This document shows, piece after piece, positions 16,905 to 25,854 of a DNA stretch of 64,000 nt (positions within the stretch are counted from its first letter, which is position 1; every line of letters starts with the position of its first letter). The notes under the pieces were generated by a model. The model made no database searches. It was not told the origin of the DNA and was given only the letters and a program-made list of their open reading frames with translations. The translations under genes were made by a program, and so were the position numbers. Origin of the DNA: Halocatena marina (GTDB lineage: Archaea; Halobacteriota; Halobacteria; Halobacteriales; Haloarculaceae); NCBI RefSeq assembly GCF_025913575.1, contig NZ_CP109785.1, positions 3,720,001-3,784,000 on the forward strand, in the 5' to 3' direction.

Positions 16905-18050
16905 ATGATGTTAGATGACCTTGTACGTCCATCGACCAACAAGATCCATGGTGAGACGTACCCAGGAATGAGCCGACGCCGTTTGTTATCTTCTCTTTCT
17001 GGATTGGGATTTACACAGGTTTCAGCAAAATTTATCACGAGGGAGGACATTGACAACGCAGCTTCTGATGAAGTTCCGATTGTCACTGGGTTCTACAGTG
17101 ATGATCCAACATCGGAGACAACTGCGTACAAAGAGTATGTGCCAGCTGATTGGTACAACGAATTTCGTCACGCAACACAGATAAAACAGCAATTAGAGAG
17201 TTCTCTCATCCAAATTCCTGGTGTCGTTAGTGTCGGTGTCGTTCCTGGAGAACGTGGAGGGGAGAGTTCTCACGTCGTCGTCAGAATCCAAGAAAATGTG
17301 CTGGGGACGATTCTTGGAGATATCCCGACACTGATCGATGGTATCGAGATCAGTGTCGAACCAGTCAACGAGTTCCGATCCCTGAGTTGTGCCGGGAGTC
17401 TTCGAAATTGGAATGCTTCTCAGTCGTCGATTTATGGCGGATATGAAGTTTGGGGAGACGCATCGAAACCGATTGGAACCGTTGGTGCGCCAGCGTTCAA
17501 AAATGGTCGTCGATATCTCGCTACGTGCAAGCACATTTTTTCGGGGAAAAATTCCACTGGGAAGATATTGAGACACCCAAATGGGGCTCGACTCGGGAAA
17601 GTTAGTAAGAGTCGTTGTATGGAGGACTTTGCCATGGTGTCTCTCGATCCGGGCCATTATATTGAACGTAACATTCGTCATTCGGGATTTCGTGGGATCT
17701 CTGGTCATTATTCGCATGACGGATTAGCAAATCTCAAGAGTCGAAGAGTGAAGACCCGGAAAGTTGGTCGGACCACGTGTCGGACCACCTTCGGACGGAT
17801 CCAATCCACCGCCGAGACGATTTTCACTGCACCGGGTTGTGTACCAAAACCCTACTCAGTGTTTCACAAGGACCAAAGCTCAGGGAACGATCTCAAACAA
17901 GGCGACAGTGGGTCTATCAGCTTCTATAAAGCTCCGAACAATAGTAATAAATGTTGGTTGGTGAGCTTCATAAATTATGAGGATGCAGGCACGAATGATG
18001 TTTTCGGGATTGGTCTCTATCGCCTAGCCGATTTTGGATACAGTTTTTAA
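16905..18050 (+). CDS. Trypsin-fold serine protease-like protein with possible Tat signal
   Basis: 381 residues. A twin-arginine-like start (GMSRRRLLSSLSGLGF, residues 21-36) has only a weak hydrophobic stretch. A small alpha/beta domain follows (IPGVVSVGVVPGE and HVVVRIQENV to DGIEISVEPV, about 100-155). The rest looks like a chymotrypsin-fold protease with the triad in order: His210 (YLATCKHIF), Asp241 (MEDFAMVSLD) and Ser335 (KQGDSGS, the GDSG motif). Cysteines are frequent (161, 208, 238, 292, 312), unusual for a haloarchaeal protein and compatible with disulfides outside the cell. The sequence is basic for a haloarchaeon, and codon use is AT-leaning, which hints at transfer. The target is unknown. 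No inhibitor or partner gene is adjacent. Confidence 0.75.
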   Translation: MMLDDLVRPSTNKIHGETYPGMSRRRLLSSLSGLGFTQVSAKFITREDIDNAASDEVPIVTGFYSDDPTSETTAYKEYVPADWYNEFRHATQIKQQLESSLIQIPGVVSVGVVPGERGGESSHVVVRIQENVLGTILGDIPTLIDGIEISVEPVNEFRSLSCAGSLRNWNASQSSIYGGYEVWGDASKPIGTVGAPAFKNGRRYLATCKHIFSGKNSTGKILRHPNGARLGKVSKSRCMEDFAMVSLDPGHYIERNIRHSGFRGISGHYSHDGLANLKSRRVKTRKVGRTTCRTTFGRIQSTAETIFTAPGCVPKPYSVFHKDQSSGNDLKQGDSGSISFYKAPNNSNKCWLVSFINYEDAGTNDVFGIGLYRLADFGYSF

Positions 18051-18135
18051 TAAGACATACTGTATCATTCACATCTAATAAATATAGTTTGTCTTCTCGT
18101 AATTCGCTCGGCGATGTTGACGCGACGGAATTCTC

Positions 18136-19011
18136 TTATCCCCATTCAATCCCCATCGCGCCTCCAATGATGAATTCGAGCGCGTTCACGAGATAGTGCG
18201 CAACGACAACAGCGAGAAGACTGTTGGTGTAAATGAATACGACTGCTAGTGCGAATCCGAGGATTCCCGTAACGAGAATTCCGAGTCGACCTTGCGCGCC
18301 GTGACCGACCGCGAACGCCACAGACGAGCCCCCGGCGAGGAACCAGGGGGAGATCGCAAAGCCAGAACTCAGAACACCGATCAACACTCCTCGAAAGAGT
18401 AACTCCTCAAAGCCAGCGATAATTGGAAGGACGCCACAGAGCAAGAGAACCCAACCAGCAGGCGTCTCTGGAGTCAAGAGATCGCGTAGTTGCTCTTCGT
18501 ATTCATAGCCAAGTGCAGTCGCACTCGCAGCACCGACAGCGTTAGCTGCATAGAGTCCAAGACCAGTCACAACACCGACCCCGACCGCCAACAGACCAAC
18601 ACTCAATGGATCCCGAACATCAAGACCGAGTGCCGCTGGTGGAATTGCTGTATACCACGCACCGGCAACGAGAATAAACCCAAACAAACCCTGCGAGAGT
18701 GCAACGTTGGCGAGCAACATTCCCGCAGAGAACTGTGGTTGGGTCGGAGCCTCATCACTCGGCGAGCTCAACTGACGATTTGAATTTGAATTTGAATTCG
18801 TATTCTCGGTAGTATTGGTGCTGATCTCTGCTTCGTTCTGCTGGTCGCTGTCCTTTGTCGTGAACGCCTCAGTCTCGTGGTTGCTGTTCGACTGTGGTGT
18901 TGATTCGTTGGGGCGCTCACTCATGTCTTGGCCTTGTGAAAGGCGAGCAAGCGACAGTAAGAGAACGAGGACGACGCCCGTCAACCCCGAAAACGCCGTC
19001 CAATTGGGCAC
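18136..19011 (-). CDS. CPBP-family intramembrane metalloprotease (Abi/Rce1-like)
   Basis: 291 residues. One N-terminal helix (residues 5-24) is followed by a long Ser/Thr/Asn/Gln/Glu-rich hydrophilic stretch (30-95). A multi-helix core then carries the CPBP motifs Glu202-Glu203 with Arg207 (FEELLFRG), His237 (FAVGHG) and His272/Asn276 (HYLVNALEF). The family cleaves within membranes, for example CAAX-type processing, or acts in immunity to bacteriocins. The gene starts 3 bases after the lonB stop, so it is almost certainly co-transcribed with the membrane protease LonB. An alternative start at Met30 (18924) would remove the first helix. I prefer the longer form because the start sits directly at the lonB stop. 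Confidence 0.9.
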   Translation of the reverse strand: MPNWTAFSGLTGVVLVLLLSLARLSQGQDMSERPNESTPQSNSNHETEAFTTKDSDQQNEAEISTNTTENTNSNSNSNRQLSSPSDEAPTQPQFSAGMLLANVALSQGLFGFILVAGAWYTAIPPAALGLDVRDPLSVGLLAVGVGVVTGLGLYAANAVGAASATALGYEYEEQLRDLLTPETPAGWVLLLCGVLPIIAGFEELLFRGVLIGVLSSGFAISPWFLAGGSSVAFAVGHGAQGRLGILVTGILGFALAVVFIYTNSLLAVVVAHYLVNALEFIIGGAMGIEWG

Positions 19012-19014
19012 GCG

Positions 19015-21063
19015 TTATTGTGGGCTCGGGCTGCCGGGGCCGGTGGCAGAGCCCGATTCGAGTGCTTGTCCGGTAATGCTCTTGAGACGGTCGACGAGCG
19101 AGTCCTTTTCTGGTTCACCAACCAGCGCGATGTCGAGCACTTCGCTGATGTGTGAGACTGGAATGATCTCGATCATTTCCTTGTACTCGTCTTCGATCAT
19201 CACGTCTTGCATGTTCGCGGCGGGGATGATGACTGTCTCCACCCCGGCCTTGGCGGCGGCCTCAATCTTGTGAGTCACGCCACCGACGGGGAGAACGTCA
19301 CCGCGAACCGACAGTGAACCAGTCATCGCAACGCTCTGATCGATCGGGATGTCCTCCAACGAGCTGATGACGGCTGTGGCCATTGTGACGCTTGCAGAGT
19401 CGCCTTCAACTCCTTCGTAGGACTGCACGTACTGGATGTGGATGTCCCTCTTGGAAATGTCCTCATCAGAGAACTTCTTGATGATGGCAGAGACGTTCTG
19501 AACAGCTTCCTGTGCAATGTCCTGAAGGTTACCAGTTGCGATAACCTCACCAGGTCCCTGTGAAGGAGCAACCTCGGCCATCACCGGCATCACGATGCCG
19601 GAGTCTTCGCCCATGACTGCAAGGCCGTTGACCCGACCTCCGACGTTCCCTTGCGCGATGGTCATATCGTAATCTTTGCGCCGCTCGATGTAATCATCGG
19701 CAAGCTGCTGTTCGATAGAGCGCGAACGTCCTTTCGCCTGCAGAACGTGGTCTCGGGTCGTGAACTCAGCATCCTCAGCGCGGGCGATGTCACCTGCAAC
19801 TCGTACGAGTCCACCGAGGGCTCGCAGTTCGAGCGTCAGGTGCCCCTTGCGACCGGAGCGACGCCGCGCTTCGAGGATGAGTTCTTCGGCGGCAGTGCGG
19901 GTGAAATGCGGTAGTCGGCCGTCTTTCTTAACTTCCTGAGCGATGAAGCGAGAGTACTTCCGGCGCATCTCCGGTGTATCCTCGATGGTGTCATCCATGT
20001 ACACCTCGTACCCGTAGCCTTTGATACGGTTCCGGAGTGCTGGGTGCATATTCTCCATCGCATCGAGGTTCCCCGCAGCGACCATGATGAAGTCCGTCGG
20101 AACCGGTTCGGTCTGGACCATCGCGCCCGAGGAGCGCTCGGACTGCCCCGTGATCGAGAACTCACCTTCCTGAATGGCAGTCATCAGCTTTTGCTGTGAC
20201 CTGATATCGAGGGTGTTGATCTCGTCGATGAACAGCACGCCTTTGTTCGACTTGTGAATGGCACCAGGCTCAACGCGATCGTGGCTCGGTGTCTCCATCC
20301 CACCTGACTGGAATGGGTCGTGTCGAACGTCCCCGAGCAGCGCGCCAGCGTGTGCGCCTGTTGCGTCCTCGAACGGGGCCGTCTGCTTATCGGCGTTGTT
20401 CACGAGCAGATTCGGGATCATCGCGTCGCTGCCGCGACTGCTGTAGCGGAAGACGAGATAGATGATTCCTGCTGCAAGAATCCCGATGAGAAGCTGCTGG
20501 CGAAGGATCAACGCGTACCCAAGGACGATCGCGATGATAATCCACATGAGGAACGACCGCATTTGGTTGCGCTTTCTGGCTTCCTCTTTATGTGCATCGA
20601 CGATCTGGTCGCCTTTTCCTGCTGGCACCGTCCGGATCTTCGGCTCATTCCCGTCGTCGGGATTGTGGTAGACCAATATGTCTTGGAGTTCTTCTCGTGG
20701 GAGAAGCTGGCTCATCGCCTTTGCGAGCATCGACTTGCCCGTGCCCGGTGACCCGATCATCATCACGTGGCGGCGCTGTTTGGCCGCTTTCAGGACGATG
20801 TCTCGGGCGTGATCCTGTCCGATGACCTGATCGACGAGCCGATCTGGCACCTCAATGTCGGCGGTAGTATCAATTTTTAGGCCGCCGAGCAGGTCGTCTT
20901 CGGCCATCTCTTCGTCGATCTTCTCCTCGTTGATCTGCTCTTCGCCAATCTGCTCCCCGCCGACTTCGCGAACGACCTCGGCGGATCGGTCTCCCGACTC
21001 GGATAGCGAATCGCTTGTCCCCCCGCTCCCCGGAAGAGCCTCATCTGGGTTGTTATCGCTCAT
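19015..21063 (-). CDS. lonB: Membrane-bound archaeal Lon protease, LonB type
   Basis: 682 residues. An acidic N-terminal tail of about 60 residues precedes an AAA+ domain with Walker A GSPGTGKS (104-111). The archaeal-specific membrane insertion comes next (two helices about 171-205: FLMWIIIAIVLGYALI and LLIGILAAGIIYLVF), then Walker B GVLFIDEINTLD (from about 275) and the C-terminal protease domain. The catalytic dyad is Ser556 (EGDSASVT) and Lys599 (THKIEAAAKAG), 43 residues apart as in other Lon proteases. It degrades damaged and regulatory proteins at the inner face of the membrane. LonB is essential in Haloferax and controls carotenoid synthesis there. A TATA-like CTATATGATG lies about 20 bases upstream. 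The CPBP gene follows after 3 bases. Confidence 0.97.
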   Translation of the reverse strand: MSDNNPDEALPGSGGTSDSLSESGDRSAEVVREVGGEQIGEEQINEEKIDEEMAEDDLLGGLKIDTTADIEVPDRLVDQVIGQDHARDIVLKAAKQRRHVMMIGSPGTGKSMLAKAMSQLLPREELQDILVYHNPDDGNEPKIRTVPAGKGDQIVDAHKEEARKRNQMRSFLMWIIIAIVLGYALILRQQLLIGILAAGIIYLVFRYSSRGSDAMIPNLLVNNADKQTAPFEDATGAHAGALLGDVRHDPFQSGGMETPSHDRVEPGAIHKSNKGVLFIDEINTLDIRSQQKLMTAIQEGEFSITGQSERSSGAMVQTEPVPTDFIMVAAGNLDAMENMHPALRNRIKGYGYEVYMDDTIEDTPEMRRKYSRFIAQEVKKDGRLPHFTRTAAEELILEARRRSGRKGHLTLELRALGGLVRVAGDIARAEDAEFTTRDHVLQAKGRSRSIEQQLADDYIERRKDYDMTIAQGNVGGRVNGLAVMGEDSGIVMPVMAEVAPSQGPGEVIATGNLQDIAQEAVQNVSAIIKKFSDEDISKRDIHIQYVQSYEGVEGDSASVTMATAVISSLEDIPIDQSVAMTGSLSVRGDVLPVGGVTHKIEAAAKAGVETVIIPAANMQDVMIEDEYKEMIEIIPVSHISEVLDIALVGEPEKDSLVDRLKSITGQALESGSATGPGSPSPQ

Positions 21064-21226
21064 AGAACCGTGCTCTCATCATATAGGATGTGATGTTTAC
21101 TGATATACTTTCTCCCCTCTTTCTCGTATCTGTCTGTCGAAATCGCCACCCATGAGAGTGACTGACAGCATTTTCGGCTCGACCGAAGGACGTTGGGCTT
21201 ATTAAACGTCCGGGTGAGGTTTGAGT

Positions 21227-21742
21227 ATGCGCGGGTTCCTTATTGGGCGGTTCCAGCCCTTCCATGAGGGCCACCAGACAATGGTCGAACGAATCGCCCC
21301 AGAGGTCGACGAACTCGTTCTCGGTATCGGCAGTGCTGATCAGTCACACACGATGCGTAACCCGTTCACCCCCGGTGAGCGCATCATGATGATCACCAAA
21401 GCCGTCTCGAAACTCGACCTCACTACCTATGCTGTTCCGATCGAGGATCTGAATCGAAATGCGGTGTGGGTGAGCCACGTTCAGAGTATGTCTCCTCATT
21501 TTGACGTAGCGTACTCGAACAATCCGCTGGTCGTACGGCTGTTCGAGGAAGCCGGGGTCGAGGTCCGGTCGACCCCAATGATCAGACGCGAAGAACTCGA
21601 AGGCTCCGAAGTCCGCGATCGAATGTGTCGAGACGAAAATTGGGAGTCACTCGTTCCTGATGCGGTCGTCGAAGTCATCGACGAGATCGATGGTGCCAAC
21701 CGACTTCGACAGGTGAGTGACTCGGATGCAAACGGAGCGTAA
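21227..21742 (+). CDS. nadM: Nicotinamide-nucleotide adenylyltransferase, archaeal type
   Basis: 171 residues from ATG 21227 (MRGFLIGRFQPFHEGH). A TTG two codons earlier is not needed. It makes NAD+ from nicotinamide mononucleotide and ATP. The nucleotidyltransferase signature HxGH is His13 to His16 (GRFQPFHEGH). LVLGIGSADQSHTMRNPFTP and TPGERIMMI match the archaeal NadM pattern, and the second motif region is PMIRREELEGSEVRDRM. The length is normal for NadM. The SAM-cleaving enzyme gene follows 60 bases downstream on the same strand, a pairing I recall from other haloarchaea. Confidence 0.94.
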   Translation: MRGFLIGRFQPFHEGHQTMVERIAPEVDELVLGIGSADQSHTMRNPFTPGERIMMITKAVSKLDLTTYAVPIEDLNRNAVWVSHVQSMSPHFDVAYSNNPLVVRLFEEAGVEVRSTPMIRREELEGSEVRDRMCRDENWESLVPDAVVEVIDEIDGANRLRQVSDSDANGA

Positions 21743-21802
21743 TCAATCTCACTGTAGCACAACGCAGTTCGGTTTTTAGCGCTCCGATCCAAACAGACTG
21801 CC

Positions 21803-22546
21803 ATGATCACGCTCGCAACTGATTTTGGCTCTCCGTATCCGGCGGCGATGCGGGGTGTTATTCTCGGTGCCTGTGATGCTCGTATCGTCGACATCACGCA
21901 CGAGTTTCCGCGCCAGGACGTACAGACGGCTGCGTTTTGGCTCCGCGAGGTGCTCCCGTATTACCCACCAGCCGTCCACTGTGCGGTCGTCGATCCAGGT
22001 GTCGGAACTGACCGTGCTGCACTCCTCGTACGGGCAGGCGAACACCTACTTGTCGGTCCGGATAATGGTCTCCTCTTACCAGCCGCCCGTGCGCTCTCTG
22101 AACGTATCGATGTTTTTGAGTGGCAGTACGAATCCCCAGACAGCACGACATTCCACGGACGAGACGTGTTCGCACCAGCAGCAGCAGCCGTCCACGAACA
22201 CAGCATCGCGGAACTCGATCGTGCGAGACCGACCGACGAGTACGTCGATCACGCGTTCCCCGAACCCGAACTCCGCGAACAGGACGTGATCGGCACAGTC
22301 CTCGTCGTCGATGGGTTCGGAAACGTAATCACGAACATTCCCGGCACCGTTCTCGATGCGTGTAATGAATCCGTCATGGTGAACGAAGAACGAGTGCCAG
22401 TCGAGCGGGCGTACGCCCAACTCGAACCCAACAGCCGACTCGTCACAGTCGGGAGCCACGGAAATGTCGAACTCGCCGTGAATCAGGGGCGCGGCGATAG
22501 AGCGTTCGATCTGGACACCGGTGATGCGGTCCGACTCGAATTGTGA
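21803..22546 (+). CDS. SAM hydroxide adenosyltransferase (DUF62/DUF-fluorinase-like SAM hydrolase)
   Basis: 247 residues. It belongs to the fluorinase/chlorinase-related family whose archaeal members split S-adenosylmethionine with hydroxide into adenosine and methionine. Family signatures are TDFGSPYPAAMRGVILGACD at the N-terminus (residues 6-25), VVDPGVGTDR, the GPDNGLL loop, and FHGRDVFAPAAA in the centre. The C-terminal beta domain has VLVVDGFGNVITNIPG. These segments correspond to the Asp-Arg-His triad region of DUF62 enzymes. It follows nadM closely and may share its transcript. The physiological role is poorly understood; removing excess SAM is one idea. Confidence 0.92.
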   Translation: MITLATDFGSPYPAAMRGVILGACDARIVDITHEFPRQDVQTAAFWLREVLPYYPPAVHCAVVDPGVGTDRAALLVRAGEHLLVGPDNGLLLPAARALSERIDVFEWQYESPDSTTFHGRDVFAPAAAAVHEHSIAELDRARPTDEYVDHAFPEPELREQDVIGTVLVVDGFGNVITNIPGTVLDACNESVMVNEERVPVERAYAQLEPNSRLVTVGSHGNVELAVNQGRGDRAFDLDTGDAVRLEL

Positions 22547-22690
22547 GACACTGATCGAGATTCGTGTCCAACGAACGGTATCGATGATCGACACGCTGCT
22601 CCGATTTTGTATAATGTCGTACTCACTGCTATGGGATCGTCACAGCGCCAAAAGAGTCGTAGATTGTGGGCCGTAGAGCGTACGCGCCGC

Positions 22691-24268
22691 TTAGTTGGCG
22701 GAGATAACGTCGTCGATGCGGACGATCATCGTTGCCGCTTCCGTTGCGCTCTCGATGGCTTCGCGTTTGACCGCAGCAGGGTCGAGGATGCCGGCTTCGA
22801 TTGGATCAGCGACGTGGCCGGTCTGTCCCTCGGCGATGACGCCTGCTCGACCCTCTCCCTCGAAGGTCGAACGGAGGTCGACAAGCGCGTCGATTGCATC
22901 CATCCCGGCGTTCGTTGCGAGTGTGCGCGGGAGAACGTCGAGTGCGTCAGCGAATGCCTCAACAGCGAGCTGTTTGCGACCCGTGATGGACGCGGCTTCC
23001 GTGCGGATTCCGTCCGCAATTGCGATTTCGGTCGCTCCTGCGCCGGGCACGACACTGCCTTCTTCGAGTGCGGCAGTAACGACATCGAGTCCGTCAGCCA
23101 GCGCGCGTTCGAGTTCGTCGGTGACGTGATCGGTGCCACCTCGGGCGAACACAGTGACGGCTTCTGCTTGGGCACCACCCTCGACAAACGCGAGTTCGTC
23201 CTCACCGAACTTCTCGACGCGGACGAGTTCGGCGGAGCCAAAGTCATCTTCTTCAAGATCGTCGACCGTACCGACGAGGCGAGCGCCCGTCGCACGGGAG
23301 ATCGCCGATGCTTCGTCGTCGTCGACACCGTCGAATGCGAGCACACCCTCGTTTGCGAGGAACGAGGCCACACGGTCGTCAACATCGCCGGTCACGAATG
23401 CGACATCGATACCCGCATCGGTGAGCGTGTCAGCGTACTCTCGAAGTTCACCTTCCTCTGCGTCGAGTGCGGCGTTGAGCTGGTCGACGCTCGTAACGTT
23501 GTACTCGGCATCGATGCTGCTCTCGCGCACTTCAAGATCGACATCGAGCACTGCGATCGTCGCGTCTTCAACGCGTCGGGGCATATTCTCGTGGAGTGGC
23601 TCCTCTTCGGAAATGACACCCTCGACGAGTTCCGTTGCGGAGGAGGATGCTCCAGTCTGCGTGCGTACTCGAACGTTCTCACGCTCGACTCCGTCCTCAC
23701 CATCGACCATCAGAATAGCCTGGACGACAGTTTCCGAGAGTGGAACTGCGCCGATGTCTCCGGTTCCCTTACCGGTCATGCTCGTGACAGCGACTCGTTC
23801 GAGGAGATCGGCGTCGATCTCGTCCTCAAGCTCCTGCTCGGCAATCGTTTCCTGTGCGATGCTCGCGGCTTCGTGGTAGCCCTCGACGATCGCAGTCGGG
23901 TGTACATCGTCGTCAAGGAGATCTTCGGCGCGAGAAAGAAGCTCACCAGAAAGCACTGCTGCCGTCGTCGTTCCGTCGCCAACCTCTTCTTCCTGAGTGC
24001 TGGCGACTTCGACGATCATCTGTGCTGCCGGGTGATCGATGTCCATCTCCTCAAGGATGGTCGCACCGTCGTTCGTGATAACGACGTCGCCCGAATCGGA
24101 AACGAGCATTTTGTCCATCCCACGCGGACCCAGTGTCGATCGAACGGCGTTGCTCACCGCCTTCCCGGCGGCGATGTTAGACGATTGAGCGTCCTGGCCA
24201 CGCGTACGTTCACTATCCTCTGCGAGAATGAACATCGGTTGACCTCGGCGCTGGGCGGATTGTGACAT
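22691..24268 (-). CDS. Thermosome subunit (group II chaperonin)
   Basis: 525 residues from ATG 24268 (MSQSAQRRGQPMFILAEDSE). ATG 24274, two codons earlier, is equally close to the predicted transcript start. All group II chaperonin landmarks are present: AVRSTLGPRGMDKMLV, GDVVITNDGATILEEMD, EVGDGTTTAAVLSGELL with the ATPase aspartate, the apical domain, VVPGAGATEIAIA and a terminal ILDPAAVKREAIESATEAA. The protein ends MIVRIDDVISAN, without the long Gly/Met-rich tail seen in some haloarchaeal subunits. It forms ring oligomers that refold proteins, usually with a second subunit encoded elsewhere. The strong TATA-like box upstream is typical of heat-inducible haloarchaeal cct promoters. Confidence 0.96.
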   Translation of the reverse strand: MSQSAQRRGQPMFILAEDSERTRGQDAQSSNIAAGKAVSNAVRSTLGPRGMDKMLVSDSGDVVITNDGATILEEMDIDHPAAQMIVEVASTQEEEVGDGTTTAAVLSGELLSRAEDLLDDDVHPTAIVEGYHEAASIAQETIAEQELEDEIDADLLERVAVTSMTGKGTGDIGAVPLSETVVQAILMVDGEDGVERENVRVRTQTGASSSATELVEGVISEEEPLHENMPRRVEDATIAVLDVDLEVRESSIDAEYNVTSVDQLNAALDAEEGELREYADTLTDAGIDVAFVTGDVDDRVASFLANEGVLAFDGVDDDEASAISRATGARLVGTVDDLEEDDFGSAELVRVEKFGEDELAFVEGGAQAEAVTVFARGGTDHVTDELERALADGLDVVTAALEEGSVVPGAGATEIAIADGIRTEAASITGRKQLAVEAFADALDVLPRTLATNAGMDAIDALVDLRSTFEGEGRAGVIAEGQTGHVADPIEAGILDPAAVKREAIESATEAATMIVRIDDVISAN

Positions 24269-24294
24269 AATCATGGAGACATGGATTGCGCTTC

Positions 24295-24303
24295 TATATA
24301 AAA
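24295..24303 (-). promoter_or_regulatory. TATA-like box of the thermosome gene
   Basis: Read on the minus strand this is TTTTATATA, about 25-30 bases upstream of the two candidate ATGs (24274 and 24268), so the transcript is probably leaderless. Confidence 0.65.
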
Positions 24304-24415
24304 GTTGCTGTGTTGGGATTAGGAATCGGACGACGGAGCGCCATGTCGATTGCTATCATGGACACTAACGTCGTTGTGTCGTCCGAATTGACTATTGTTC
24401 AAAGGGGTCCGGTCG

Positions 24416-24613
24416 TTAGGATTCGGTGACTGGGATCTCGGTCGCGTTCTCCCAACTCCGTTGTGTGTGTTCTTCGATCGTTTCGTCGACGAGAATTCCG
24501 ATTTTCGCACCGATACTTGCTCCAACACTCGCGCCGACGGGTCCACCGATCGCACCGACGCTCGCGCCGATACTCGCACCCGTAATCGTTCCGCAGTTGT
24601 CTCGTCGATCCAT
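24416..24613 (-). CDS. Small glycine-zipper protein
   Basis: 65 residues from ATG 24613 (MDRRDNCGTITGASIGASVG). A longer frame from 24697 would overlap the GT2 gene and is basic, so it is not used. Residues about 7-40 are a regular glycine/alanine/serine zipper with G at every fourth position (GASIGASVGAIGGPVGASVG). This is a pattern of membrane-inserting or oligomerising helices. The C-terminus is acidic (DETIEEHTQ). It starts 32 bases downstream of the GT2 gene stop on the same strand and is probably its transcript partner. Function unknown. Confidence 0.7.
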   Translation of the reverse strand: MDRRDNCGTITGASIGASVGAIGGPVGASVGASIGAKIGILVDETIEEHTQRSWENATEIPVTES

Positions 24614-24644
24614 ATGTTCACATCGTCGCGGTGGCATAAGAGTC

Positions 24645-25640
24645 CTATCGTCGATCGTAGACAGTGACAGCACGGTCTGTGCGTGCTGAGAGACCACGGT
24701 GATTGCGGCGGGGTGTTCGGTCGCGGAGCCGAGCGATGAGGCTATCTTTCAATCCGACACCCACGCCTCCAGCAATATCTCGCCCGTTTGTAAGCCATTC
24801 TGACGGTCGTGTTTCGCCTCGTGCGATGGTCGGTATGCCCGAGCCAATGTCGGTAACGATGTGTCGAGCAACCCGCCAGAGCGAACGAGTGCCGTAGTTC
24901 TTCACTAATCGATAGGTGAGTGATCGGTATCGCCAGCGCCAGTCTCTCGCATCTTTCCCACCATCAGCACGGATTCCCGGCTGTGCGCCGTATTCGTCGA
25001 CTTCGGGAACAGGTCCGTCGTGAGATTGTGTTTGTCGTCGAACACTCATCTCAGGTTCCCACGCCACCTCGTGTCCGAGGCGGGCAAGCCGGTGGGCGAC
25101 ATCCCGCGCTCCGCCGGTCGCTAGATACTCATCGAAGCCGTCGACAGCTTTGAGCGCATCTCGATGAAAAGCGACGTTTCCGCCACGAAAGTATGTCACG
25201 TGCTGGCCTGCAATAGAGCGACGTTCGACAGTTTCCGTGCTCATACCACCGCGGAGCGGTCGATGGATCGGTCCAGTAACGACTGCTGGTGATTCCGGTC
25301 CATGCCCGCTAGCGCGGTGGGCTGGTGCAACGCATTCAAACGCTCTCTGAATTGCGTCTGCCCAGCCTTCCTCGACGGCAAGCCAGTACTCGACGAACGC
25401 GAGAATGTCGCCACTCGCGCGGTCGAGACCGGCGTTCCTCGCGACGTTAATATTTCGTTCTCCGACCTCTACAAGCACGTCTACGTCGTCTCGCTGACGG
25501 ATTACTCCTGTCGTCCCGTCCACGCTCGGGCCGTTGACAACGATGATTTCTGCCGATGGTACATTGGTCGATAGCGCATCGAGACACCTCACCAGGTGCT
25601 CGCGGCCGTTGAGCGTCGGCACGACCACCGAGAGTTGCAT
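24645..25640 (-). CDS. GT2-family glycosyltransferase
   Basis: 331 residues. The GT-A fold start MQLSVVVPTLNGREHLVRCL and EIIVVNGPSVDGTTGVIRQ is clear. RNINVARNAGLDRASGDILA leads to the place where a DxD metal motif is expected. Here that segment reads FVEYWLAVEEGW, so the acidic motif is atypical. The acceptor-side motif YFRGGNVAFHRDALKAVDGFDE and a GG(A)RD-type ending (TGGARDVAHRLARLG) are present. The C-terminal about 100 residues are basic and helical, without clear membrane segments. It probably transfers a sugar to a lipid or glycan at the membrane. Donor and product are unknown, and the missing DxD may mean altered chemistry. Confidence 0.85.
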   Translation of the reverse strand: MQLSVVVPTLNGREHLVRCLDALSTNVPSAEIIVVNGPSVDGTTGVIRQRDDVDVLVEVGERNINVARNAGLDRASGDILAFVEYWLAVEEGWADAIQRAFECVAPAHRASGHGPESPAVVTGPIHRPLRGGMSTETVERRSIAGQHVTYFRGGNVAFHRDALKAVDGFDEYLATGGARDVAHRLARLGHEVAWEPEMSVRRQTQSHDGPVPEVDEYGAQPGIRADGGKDARDWRWRYRSLTYRLVKNYGTRSLWRVARHIVTDIGSGIPTIARGETRPSEWLTNGRDIAGGVGVGLKDSLIARLRDRTPRRNHRGLSARTDRAVTVYDRR

Positions 25641-25854
25641 ACCTTTGCTACGGACCCTCGAACGATAAAAAGACGCCGTTACTCTGCTCCCGACCGAACT
25701 TCTATACTTCTGATAGGTCCCCCATAGTCACTGACTTTTCGATTATTTTCGGCTGTATATATCTATTGTAAAGATGCTAATATAACGATCGATGTATCGC
25801 CACACCGATCATGCCGTGAGAGGATAGTGACAGGGGTACTCTGTAGAGAGTGAT

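Noticed and set aside
22607..24265. A 552-codon frame on the plus strand opposite the thermosome gene.
   Set aside because: It is an antisense shadow of the thermosome coding sequence, rich in Cys and Arg, with no family resemblance. The minus-strand gene is unmistakable.
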